A stretch of DNA of 34,503 bases from an uncultured Clostridium sp. Lineage in GTDB: Bacteria > Bacillota > Clostridia > Lachnospirales > Lachnospiraceae. The DNA lies in assembly GCF_900547735.1 (NCBI RefSeq), contig NZ_URHZ01000061.1, positions 1 to 34,503 on the forward strand. Direction: 5' to 3'. Position 1 is the stretch's first letter, and the number at the start of each line of letters is the position of its first letter. Shown piece after piece: positions 7,491-13,982 of this stretch. The notes under the pieces were generated by a model, which saw only the letters and a list, made by a program, of their open reading frames with translations, was not told where the DNA came from and did no database searches. The position numbers were made by a program, and so were the translations under genes.

Positions 7491-7554
7491 TGCACAAAAA
7501 AAGTTCAAATTCTAGTAAAGATTTGTTCACTATTTCGAAAAAGTATGGTATAAT
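7491..7554 (+). promoter_or_regulatory. glgC promoter with inverted-repeat element
   Basis: TTCACT (7526-7531), 17 bp and TATAAT (7549-7554) form the core, with TGG just upstream of the -10 giving an extended -10. TGCACAAA (7491-7498) and TTTGTTCA (7522-7529) are near-perfect inverted halves 23 bp apart, the second overlapping the -35. The same arrangement with the same 23-bp spacing is found at 31875-31913. Transcription should start near 7561, which excludes initiation codons upstream of it. Confidence 0.65.
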
Positions 7555-7603
7555 AGAAAACACACAAACAGCTACACAAATCTACACATCGAGGGGTGAT
7601 ATC

Positions 7604-8878
7604 GTGATTAAAAAAGAAATGATTGCTATGCTCTTAGCAGGAGGACAAGGCAGCCGGCTTGGCGTTTTGACTCAGAAGGTTGCGAAACCCGCAGTTTCAT
7701 TTGGCGGTAAATACCGTATTATTGATTTTCCGCTCAGTAACTGCATCAATTCCGGAGTAGATACAGTCGGAGTTTTAACACAATACCAGCCGTTGCGCCT
7801 GAATGCGCATATCGGTATTGGTATTCCATGGGATCTTGACCGTAACGTAGGCGGGGTTACCGTTCTTCCTCCGTATGAGAAAAGTATTGGAAGTGACTGG
7901 TACACCGGAACAGCGAATGCGATCTATCAGAATCTTGAGTATATGGAGAATTACAATCCGGAGTATGTCCTGATTCTTTCCGGCGACCATATTTACAAGA
8001 TGGACTATGAGGTAATGCTTGAATATCACAAAGCGAATAATGCAGATGTTACAATTGCCGCCATGCAGGTTCCGATTGAGGAGGCCAGCCGTTTCGGTAT
8101 TGTTATCACAGACGACAATAACCGCATTTCGGAGTTTGAGGAGAAACCGGAGAACCCGAGAAGCAACCTGGCGTCCATGGGTATCTATATCTTTAGCTGG
8201 CAGGTGCTCAAAGATGCACTGATCAAGCTGTCGGAAGAGCCTGGATGTGATTTTGGAAAACATATTATTCCGTTCTGCCATTCAGCAGGTAAGAGAATTT
8301 TTGCATATGAGTACAACGGATACTGGAAAGATGTTGGGACTTTGGGATCCTACTGGGAAGCCAATATGGAATTAATCGATATTATCCCCGAGTTTAACTT
8401 ATATGAAGAATATTGGAAGATTTATACCAAGAGTGACATTATCCCTCCTCAATACATATCTGAGAATTCAAAGATTGAGAGAAGCATTATAGGCGAGGGA
8501 ACGGAAATCTACGGTGAAGTCAGCAATTCTGTGATTGGAGCAGGCGTTACAATCGGAGAAGGCGCCGTAATCAAAGATTCCATCATTATGAAGGGAAGTG
8601 TAATCGGAGCGGGAGCCGTAGTGGATAAAGCCATCATTGCGGAGGATGTTACGGTTGGAGAAGGCGCAGTGCTCGGAGAAGGCGAGATGGCACCGAGTAA
8701 ATATGATCCGAAGGTATATCAGTTTGAACTGGTGGTGGTAGGAGAGCGTTCCACGATTCCCGGCAAGGTCAGAATCGGAAGGAATACGGCGATTTCCGGA
8801 GAGACCACACCGGATGATTACCATGGCGGAGTACTTGAAAGCGGCGATTACATAATAAAGGCAGGTGGAGTACAATGA
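7604..8878 (+). CDS. glgC: Glucose-1-phosphate adenylyltransferase, catalytic subunit
   Basis: ADP-glucose pyrophosphorylase makes ADP-glucose from ATP and glucose-1-phosphate, the committed step of glycogen synthesis in the cytoplasm. From the GTG at 7604 the protein is 424 residues, typical for GlgC. It has the nucleotidyltransferase loop LAGGQGSRLGVLT (11-23), DFPLSNCINSG, ILSGDHIYKMDY with the metal-binding D128, FEEKPENP, YWKDVGTLGSYWEAN, and a C-terminal left-handed beta-helix of hexapeptide repeats from about residue 290. The GTG was chosen because GAGGGGTGAT precedes it and the promoter -10 lies at 7549; in-frame ATG codons further upstream would not be in the message. Its stop overlaps the glgD start by four bases. 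Confidence 0.96.
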   Translation: MIKKEMIAMLLAGGQGSRLGVLTQKVAKPAVSFGGKYRIIDFPLSNCINSGVDTVGVLTQYQPLRLNAHIGIGIPWDLDRNVGGVTVLPPYEKSIGSDWYTGTANAIYQNLEYMENYNPEYVLILSGDHIYKMDYEVMLEYHKANNADVTIAAMQVPIEEASRFGIVITDDNNRISEFEEKPENPRSNLASMGIYIFSWQVLKDALIKLSEEPGCDFGKHIIPFCHSAGKRIFAYEYNGYWKDVGTLGSYWEANMELIDIIPEFNLYEEYWKIYTKSDIIPPQYISENSKIERSIIGEGTEIYGEVSNSVIGAGVTIGEGAVIKDSIIMKGSVIGAGAVVDKAIIAEDVTVGEGAVLGEGEMAPSKYDPKVYQFELVVVGERSTIPGKVRIGRNTAISGETTPDDYHGGVLESGDYIIKAGGVQ

Positions 8879-9996
8879 GAGCAATTGGTATTGTTTTAGC
8901 AGGCGGCAACAGCAAGAGAATGAGAGAGTTATCCAACAAGAGAGCGATCGCTGCAATGCCTATTGCAGGCAGCTACCGCAGTGTCGATTTTGCTCTGAGT
9001 AACATGAGCAACTCCCATATTCAGAGTGTTGCAGTGCTTACACAGTATAATTCCCGATCCCTGAATGAACACCTCAGCTCTTCCAAATGGTGGGATTTCG
9101 GCAGAAAACAGGGCGGCATGTATGTGTTCACGCCTACGATTACGGCGGAGAGCAGCGACTGGTACAGAGGAACGGCAGACGCCCTCTTCCAGAACCTGGA
9201 TTTTCTGAAGAAAAGCCATGAGCCTTATGTAGTTCTTGCCAGCGGCGACGGAGTTTATAAACTTGATTATAATAAAGTACTTGAATATCATATCGAGAAG
9301 AAAGCGGACATCACGGTAGTATGCAAAGAGATGGGACCGGAGGCCGATGTCACAAGATTCGGTCTTGTGAAGACCAACGACGACGGCCGTATCACCGATT
9401 TTGAAGAGAAACCGATGGTTGCCACCTCTAACACGATCTCCTGCGGTATTTATGTAATACGCAGACGGCAGCTCATTGAGCTGATCGAGCGGTGCGCAGC
9501 GGAAGACAGATATGACTTTGTCACGGACATTCTGGTGCGTTATAAGAATCTGAAGCGTATTTATGCATATAAGCTGGGGACTTACTGGAACAATATCGCT
9601 TCTGTAGACGCATACTACAAGACCAACATGGATTTCTTAAAACCGGAAGTAAGACATTATTTCTTCAAAGAGTATCCGGAGATTTATTCCAAAGTAGACG
9701 ACCTGCCTCCGGCAAAATACAATCCGGGAGCGGTAGTCAGGAACAGCCTTGTATCCAGCGGATGTATCCTGAACGGAACGGTGGAGAATTCAGTTCTTTT
9801 TAAGAAGGTTTACGTTGGCAACAACTGCGTAATCAAGAATTCAATCATTTTAAACGACGTATATATTGGGGATAACACTGTAATCGAAAACTGTGTTGTG
9901 GAGAGCCGAGATACCATCCGCGCCAACACAACGCACATCGGCACACCGGACAACTTAAAGATTGTCATCGAGAAGAACGAGCGATTTACATTATAA
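8875..9996 (+). CDS. glgD: GlgD, regulatory subunit of ADP-glucose pyrophosphorylase
   Basis: This 373-residue paralogue of GlgC begins IGIVLAGGNSKRMRELSNKRA, a degenerate form of the nucleotidyltransferase loop, and has SGDGVYKLDY where GlgC has SGDHIYKMDY. It is about 50 residues shorter than GlgC, with a reduced C-terminal hexapeptide helix. In Firmicutes GlgD forms a hetero-oligomer with GlgC, alters its kinetics and has little or no activity alone; the changed loop agrees with that. The ATG overlaps the glgC stop (ATGA), so the two are translationally coupled. Confidence 0.95.
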   Translation: MRAIGIVLAGGNSKRMRELSNKRAIAAMPIAGSYRSVDFALSNMSNSHIQSVAVLTQYNSRSLNEHLSSSKWWDFGRKQGGMYVFTPTITAESSDWYRGTADALFQNLDFLKKSHEPYVVLASGDGVYKLDYNKVLEYHIEKKADITVVCKEMGPEADVTRFGLVKTNDDGRITDFEEKPMVATSNTISCGIYVIRRRQLIELIERCAAEDRYDFVTDILVRYKNLKRIYAYKLGTYWNNIASVDAYYKTNMDFLKPEVRHYFFKEYPEIYSKVDDLPPAKYNPGAVVRNSLVSSGCILNGTVENSVLFKKVYVGNNCVIKNSIILNDVYIGDNTVIENCVVESRDTIRANTTHIGTPDNLKIVIEKNERFTL

Positions 9997-10023
9997 TGAA
10001 CAGACGGGAGAGGGGTTAGATTT

Positions 10024-10314
10024 ATGCAGATTACGGACGTAAGAGTAAGAAGAATTGAAAAAGAAGGCAAGATGAAGGCCATCGTATCCATTACGCTGGA
10101 CAATGAATTTGTAGTCCACGACATCAAAGTGATAGAGGGGGAGAAGGGACTGTTCATCGCAATGCCTAGCCGCAAAGCTGCGGACGGTGAATACCGTGAT
10201 ATCGCGCATCCAATTAATTCCTGTACGCGCGACATGATTCAGAGTATTATTCTTGCCAAATATGAAGCAACTGCCCTGGAGATGGCTGACGAAGAGGCAC
10301 ACGAGCAGGCTTGA
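10024..10314 (+). CDS. spoVG: Septation / sporulation regulator SpoVG
   Basis: The 96-residue product is a full-length SpoVG: MQITDVRVRRI, then GKMKAIVSITLDNEFVVHDIKVI, GLFIAMPSRK and DIAHPINS follow the family closely. SpoVG is a small site-specific nucleic-acid-binding protein that affects sporulation, cell division and metabolism in Firmicutes. A GGGAGAGGGG ribosome binding site precedes the ATG. It lies only 27 bases after glgD with no terminator between, so it can be co-transcribed with the glycogen genes; a strong terminator follows. In Bacillus subtilis spoVG lies elsewhere, next to purR and yabJ, so this coupling to glgCD is a local arrangement worth noting. Confidence 0.96.
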   Translation: MQITDVRVRRIEKEGKMKAIVSITLDNEFVVHDIKVIEGEKGLFIAMPSRKAADGEYRDIAHPINSCTRDMIQSIILAKYEATALEMADEEAHEQA

Positions 10315-10367
10315 CAGGTGCATAGATACGAGAAATACGTGAAAATTGCATAAATATAAAAGAAAAT

Positions 10368-10405
10368 GCCCCGGGGTGCTGGACAAAGCAGCCGGGGCGT
10401 TTTAT
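10368..10405 (+). terminator. Intrinsic terminator after spoVG
   Basis: GCCCCGG (10368-10374) pairs with CCGGGGC (10392-10398), with an inner GCT/AGC pairing, followed by GTTTTATT. It ends the glgC-glgD-spoVG unit. Confidence 0.85.
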
Positions 10406-10426
10406 TATATTATTTATACAAAAAAA

Positions 10427-10440
10427 TTCGCGTATGCGAA
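10427..10440. promoter_or_regulatory. Palindrome in the leader of the antiporter gene
   Basis: TTCGC-GTAT-GCGAA is a perfect 5-bp dyad, 23 bases before the NhaC-family start and just after a T/A-rich stretch that could hold the promoter. It could be an operator or a leader hairpin near the ribosome binding site; no regulator can be named. Confidence 0.35.
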
Positions 10441-10463
10441 AATAAAACCAGGGGGACTATAAT

Positions 10464-11960
10464 ATGAGCGGTACTATATTTGCACTGATTCCGCCAATCG
10501 TAGCAATCGCGCTGGCGTTGATTACGAAAGAGGTTTATCTGTCACTGTTGATTGGAATCCTGTCGGGCGCATTTCTCTTTACCGGAGCGAACCCGATTCA
10601 CGCGGTCGAAACCGTTATTGCAATTATGGGGGACAAGATTGGCGGCAATGTCAACATTCTTCTGTTCCTGTCATTCCTCGGAATTGTTGTGGCCCTGATT
10701 ACCAAATCAGGAGCATCCAGGGCATACGGAGAATGGGCGGCCCACTCCATCAAAAGCAGAAGAGGCGCGCTCCTTGCCACCATGTTTCTGGGTTCCCTGA
10801 TTTTCGTGGATGATTATTTTAACTGTCTGACCGTCGGAACCGTTATGCGTCCGGTTACGGACAAGCATAAGATAACGAGGGCAAAGCTGGCTTACATTAT
10901 CGATGCCACTGCCGCTCCTATCTGTATTATTGCGCCGATATCGAGCTGGGCTGCGGCCGTGGGCTCCTCTCTTCCCGAGGGCAGCGGCGTGGACGGATTC
11001 GGACTGTTCCTGCGGACGATTCCGTTTAACCTTTATGCCATCCTGACGATTATTTTCATGCTGTTCATTATCATCGGCGGATTTGATTTCTCCGCAATGA
11101 AGAAGTACAATGAGCGGGTGGAACGGGAAGGAAAAGAAAAGACCATCGATGCGGATGCGGTTACCATTGCAGGCAACGGCAAGGTAATCGATCTGGTAGC
11201 GCCGATCCTTGTCCTGATTGCGTTCTGTGTCAGCGGCATGCTGTATACGGGAGGAATTATGGACGGTGCCGGAATCGTAGAGGCGTTTGCCAACTGTGAT
11301 TCCGCACTGAGCCTGGTGCTGGGCTCCTTCTTCACCCTGGTATTTATCTTCATCTTCTACCTGGTGAGAAGAGTCATCCACTTCAGTGAATTCTGCGAGA
11401 GCTTTACCATCGGCATCAAGGCAATGATTCCGGCCATTATGATTCTGTGCCTGGCATGGACCCTGTCCGGTATCTGCAGCGCCGATTACCTGAATATCGG
11501 CGGTTATGTCGGTTCCGTTGTCGGCGGAAGCGCTCTGGTGGGAGCTCTGATGCCCGCCATCATGTTCCTGGTAGCCTGCGGACTGGCATTCTCCACGGGA
11601 ACTTCCTGGGGAACATTCGGTATCCTGATTCCTATCGCCTTTGCAGTGGTAGGACCGGAGAATATGAACTCACTGACCATCTCCACATCGGCTATCCTGG
11701 CCGGAGCGGTCTGCGGCGATCACGTTTCACCGATCTCCGATACGACGATCCTGGCATCGGCAGGAGCGCAGTGTGACCATATCAACCACGTTTCCACGCA
11801 GATTCCGTACGTACTCTGCGTAGCGGGATGCTGCGTCATCGGATATCTGGCTGCCGGCATTACCCAGAACGGCTGGATCGGCACCCTGACGGGCCTCATC
11901 GCCCTTACCATCGTCCTGATTATCCTGGACCGCAGAAACAATCCGAAGTTCGCGCGGTGA
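10464..11960 (+). CDS. NhaC-family Na+/H+ antiporter
   Basis: The 498-residue, highly hydrophobic protein has the NhaC-family look: many membrane segments, the conserved SLIFVDDYFNCLTVGTVMRPV loop, ATAAPICIIAPISSWAA, ACGLAFSTGTSWGTFGILIPIA and AGAVCGDHVSPISDTTILASA. Members exchange sodium and protons, sometimes with an organic substrate (for example malate/lactate or tyrosine/tyramine relatives). The acidic pairs in VDDYF and CGDH...SD are the likely ion-binding residues. The gene has a GGGGGA ribosome binding site, lies alone between the spoVG terminator and spoVT, and probably forms its own unit. The family is sure; the actual exchanged solute is not. Confidence 0.9.
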   Translation: MSGTIFALIPPIVAIALALITKEVYLSLLIGILSGAFLFTGANPIHAVETVIAIMGDKIGGNVNILLFLSFLGIVVALITKSGASRAYGEWAAHSIKSRRGALLATMFLGSLIFVDDYFNCLTVGTVMRPVTDKHKITRAKLAYIIDATAAPICIIAPISSWAAAVGSSLPEGSGVDGFGLFLRTIPFNLYAILTIIFMLFIIIGGFDFSAMKKYNERVEREGKEKTIDADAVTIAGNGKVIDLVAPILVLIAFCVSGMLYTGGIMDGAGIVEAFANCDSALSLVLGSFFTLVFIFIFYLVRRVIHFSEFCESFTIGIKAMIPAIMILCLAWTLSGICSADYLNIGGYVGSVVGGSALVGALMPAIMFLVACGLAFSTGTSWGTFGILIPIAFAVVGPENMNSLTISTSAILAGAVCGDHVSPISDTTILASAGAQCDHINHVSTQIPYVLCVAGCCVIGYLAAGITQNGWIGTLTGLIALTIVLIILDRRNNPKFAR

Positions 11961-12035
11961 CACGGCGGGAACGCTGATTAAATGTATACACTGAAAAAAG
12001 AACCGGCTGAATTCGAATTATAATTTAATTTGCTG

Positions 12036-12064
12036 GTATAAATTCCTCTGTTTTACAGATACTA
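12036..12064 (+). promoter_or_regulatory. Candidate sigma-G promoter of spoVT
   Basis: GTATA (12036-12040) and GATACTA (12058-12064) are separated by 17 bp. The forespore sigma-G consensus is about GHATR, 17-18 bp, CATWMTA; the -35 fits fully and the -10 at 6 of 7. spoVT is a sigma-G gene in Bacillus subtilis, which supports the reading. Confidence 0.5.
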
Positions 12065-12121
12065 CATTTATGTAAAACGATACAGATAAATGTGGAAAAT
12101 GTAAGATGGAGGAATTTTTGT

Positions 12122-12670
12122 ATGAAAGCTACAGGTATAGTCAGAAGAATTGATGATTTGGGCAGGGTGGTAATTCCAAAGGAAATCCGCCGGACTCTTA
12201 GACTCAGGGAAGGTACTCCGCTTGAAATATTTACGGACAGAGAAGGAGAAATAATCCTTAAGAAATATTCACCGATGGTAGAGCTGGCCGCATTTGCCGT
12301 TCAGTACGCGGAGGCAATGGCTCAGTCCACCGGACTTATGGTATGTATCACAGACCGTGATCAGGTTATCGCCGTATCGGGAGGCCCCAAAAAGGATTAC
12401 CTCCAGAAGCCGGTCAGCAGACAGCTTGAGAATGCAATCACGGAGCGTATGACAATCACAGCGGTGAAAGAGGACAAGAATTTTATCACCGTTGTATCAG
12501 AAGAACCGGAAGGAACTACGGCTCAGGTTGTAGTTCCGATTATCTGTGAGGGAGACGCAATCGGAGCGGTTGTAATCCTTGGAAGAGAACCGAGAACCAG
12601 ATTTGGTGATACGGAAGTGAAGCTTGCGGCTACGGCGGCAGGGTTCCTGGGAAGACAGATGGAAGGGTAA
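12122..12670 (+). CDS. spoVT: Stage V sporulation protein T (AbrB/GAF regulator)
   Basis: From the ATG at 12122 (preceded by TGGAGGAA) the protein is 182 residues, close to Bacillus SpoVT. Residues 1-50 are an AbrB-type swapped-hairpin DNA-binding domain (MKATGIVRRIDDLGRVVIPKEIRRTL begins it) and about 55-180 a GAF domain. SpoVT acts in the forespore, tuning late sigma-G-dependent genes and spore coat and germination properties. An upstream in-frame ATG at 12092 would add ten residues but has no ribosome binding site and breaks the family N-terminus. A candidate sigma-G promoter lies 58 bases upstream. Confidence 0.95.
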   Translation: MKATGIVRRIDDLGRVVIPKEIRRTLRLREGTPLEIFTDREGEIILKKYSPMVELAAFAVQYAEAMAQSTGLMVCITDRDQVIAVSGGPKKDYLQKPVSRQLENAITERMTITAVKEDKNFITVVSEEPEGTTAQVVVPIICEGDAIGAVVILGREPRTRFGDTEVKLAATAAGFLGRQMEG

Positions 12671-12714
12671 CTTGAAAAACCAGGTGAAAAATCCATATGA
12701 GTTAGTACATTATT

Positions 12715-12751
12715 GTTCACACCGCAGCCAGAGGGCGGCTGTGATGTGAAC
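12715..12751 (+). repeat. Long two-part hairpin after spoVT
   Basis: GTTCACA (12715-12721) pairs with TGTGAAC (12745-12751), then after a 2-base mismatch GCAGCC (12724-12729) pairs with GGCTGT (12737-12742). There is no T-run, but the terminator 12761-12786 follows ten bases later. Stacked hairpins could reinforce termination, or this could be a protein-binding dyad. Confidence 0.6.
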
Positions 12752-12760
12752 GGTAGTGAC

Positions 12761-12786
12761 AGGGCCGCATTTCGTGGCCCTTTTTT
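12761..12786 (+). terminator. Intrinsic terminator downstream of spoVT
   Basis: AGGGCC (12761-12766) pairs with GGCCCT (12776-12781), extendable by two more pairs, and the T-run continues through 12786. Confidence 0.8.
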
Positions 12787-12820
12787 GATTCATAGGAAAT
12801 TACGTCCTATGAATCAAAAA
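12782..12820. repeat. Perfect 16-bp inverted repeat with 7-base loop
   Basis: TTTTTGATTCATAGGA (12782-12797) is exactly inverted as TCCTATGAATCAAAAA (12805-12820), with AATTACG between. The left arm starts in the T-run of the preceding terminator. It has no coding context and looks like a dispersed intergenic element or a strong bidirectional hairpin. Confidence 0.75.
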
Positions 12821-12902
12821 CGCTTCGCGTGCTTCTCCTTGATTTTCCCAAAAAGATGGGATAAACTTATCAATAGGACAAGATGTGGAAAAAAATCCTT
12901 TT

Positions 12903-12933
12903 TTGAAATTTTTAAATTTATATGTGGTATATT
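12903..12933 (+). promoter_or_regulatory. Promoter of the GntR-family regulator
   Basis: TTGAAA (12903-12908) and TATATT (12928-12933) are 19 bp apart, with TGG directly before the -10 acting as an extended -10. The ribosome binding site GAGGAAGG lies shortly before the ATG at 12991. Confidence 0.45.
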
Positions 12934-12990
12934 ACAAGCTATTATATCGGGCGGAGGATATCTGCTTATACATATTGAGGAAGGATACGT

Positions 12991-13740
12991 ATGGGAAGAA
13001 AAAAGGAATTAAAAAAAGATCAGGATGATGACCTTATGGAAATCAGGGAACCGGAGGAAGGAAAGAAAGAGACACTGGTGGATATTATCTGCCGGAACAT
13101 CCGCAGGGATATTATAGTAGGCGAGCTTACCCCCGGAGAAAAGGTAATGGCGAAGGAACTGGCTGAGAGGTACGGTACATCGGAAACACCGGTAAAGCTG
13201 GCGCTGAACCGCATGATTTCAGAAGAAGTTGTAGAAAATTTCCCGAGGCAGGGAATGGTAATCAAGCCTATTACAATCTCTGATGCGGAAGAGATATTCG
13301 ATCTGCGCTTAATGATGGACCTTTATTATACAAAACAGATTATTGAGGCGGTAAAGGTCAATAAGACACTGCGCAGGGAACTGGAGCAGAATATCGAGGA
13401 ACACGAAGAGATAATGAAAAAGTTTATCGACACAAACGACGTGGAACTGTTTCTCCAGGATTACAACCATGACTATGAATTTCACAGAATATACCTGAAG
13501 TGTTCCGGCAACCAGAAGCTGGTGGGGATGTATAAGCGGATCAATCCGTTTATCTACTCCAATTACATTTTCCGCCGTCAGTCCAAGGAGAAGGATATGG
13601 CGGGCCTGGAGGAACACAAGGCGATTTTCAATGCAATTGTGGATGGGGATGAGGAACGCCTGAGAGAGTGTATCAGAATACATATGCAAAATGCAATAAA
13701 GTCAATTACGGTAATTATGAAGTGCGAAAGAATTAAATAA
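12991..13740 (+). CDS. GntR-family (FadR-type, FCD domain) transcriptional regulator
   Basis: The 249-residue protein has a charged N-terminal tail of about 28 residues, a GntR winged helix-turn-helix (about 29-92; VDIICRNIRRDIIVGELTPG then AKELAERYGTSETPVKLAL), and an all-helical FCD effector domain from about 97. Likely metal-binding residues of the FCD pocket are D161, H165, H209 and H231. Many FCD regulators sense sugar acids (UxuR, ExuR, LldR and GntR types). It stands immediately upstream of, and in the same direction as, a sugar-acid catabolic operon, separated from it by its own terminator. It is therefore the obvious candidate regulator of 13983-23778. The ligand is inferred only from context. 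Confidence 0.92.
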   Translation: MGRKKELKKDQDDDLMEIREPEEGKKETLVDIICRNIRRDIIVGELTPGEKVMAKELAERYGTSETPVKLALNRMISEEVVENFPRQGMVIKPITISDAEEIFDLRLMMDLYYTKQIIEAVKVNKTLRRELEQNIEEHEEIMKKFIDTNDVELFLQDYNHDYEFHRIYLKCSGNQKLVGMYKRINPFIYSNYIFRRQSKEKDMAGLEEHKAIFNAIVDGDEERLRECIRIHMQNAIKSITVIMKCERIK

Positions 13741-13760
13741 AGTCACGGACCGGATGAAGA

Positions 13761-13806
13761 AGTGCAGCGATCGATTCCCAAAAAAGGAACGTTCGCTGCA
13801 CTTTTT
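13761..13806 (+). terminator. Intrinsic terminator after the GntR gene
   Basis: AGTGCAGCGA (13761-13770) pairs with TCGCTGCACT (13793-13802), with an inner TTCC/GGAA pairing around an A-loop, followed by a T-run to 13806. Confidence 0.85.
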
Positions 13807-13911
13807 GTATGCTTGTGAAGAAACTGTGAAATATAGACAAAAATATTAATTTTTTTTAGGAGTTTTAACGCTATTTTTTTGATTAGAAATAGGATAGAAT
13901 TTTTAATATAC

Positions 13912-13929
13912 AAAATAAAATTTTATTTT
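13912..13929. promoter_or_regulatory. Perfect 18-bp AT palindrome before the kinase operon
   Basis: AAAATAAAATTTTATTTT is self-complementary and is followed by more A/T runs to 13948. It lies between a possible -10 (TAATAT, 13904-13909) and the kinase ribosome binding site. It could be an operator for the upstream GntR regulator, but AT palindromes arise easily by chance in such composition. Confidence 0.35.
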
Positions 13930-13982
13930 TAAAATAAAAAATTTTTTTGAGGAAAATAACAGACGGAAGGATAGACGGTGAT

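Larger units (their letters stand above)
7211..7603. other. 393-base gap: operon terminator and glgC control region
   Basis: No gene is supported. The gap contains the terminator of the upstream operon (7224-7269), an unremarkable stretch to about 7480, the inverted-repeat element and promoter of glgC (7491-7554), and a short leader with the ribosome binding site GAGGGGTGAT at 7591-7600. A weak second promoter-like sequence lies at 7396-7426 (TTGCGC, 19 bp, TATAAA). Confidence 0.6.
12671..12990. other. 320-base gap with three consecutive inverted repeats and a promoter
   Basis: No convincing gene is seen: an open frame across 12713-13012 has no ribosome binding site, no recognisable domain, and runs through the hairpins. 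The gap holds the hairpin 12715-12751, the terminator 12761-12786, the long inverted repeat 12782-12820, CGCTTCGCG at 12821, and a promoter near 12903-12933 for the GntR gene. Confidence 0.6.

Noticed and set aside
7466..7603. 46-residue N-terminal extension of GlgC
   Set aside because: The promoter -10 lies at 7549, inside the extension, and the family N-terminus begins at the GTG at 7604.
12713..13012. 99-codon frame between spoVT and the GntR gene
   Set aside because: It runs through three hairpins including a terminator, lacks a ribosome binding site and overlaps the GntR start.
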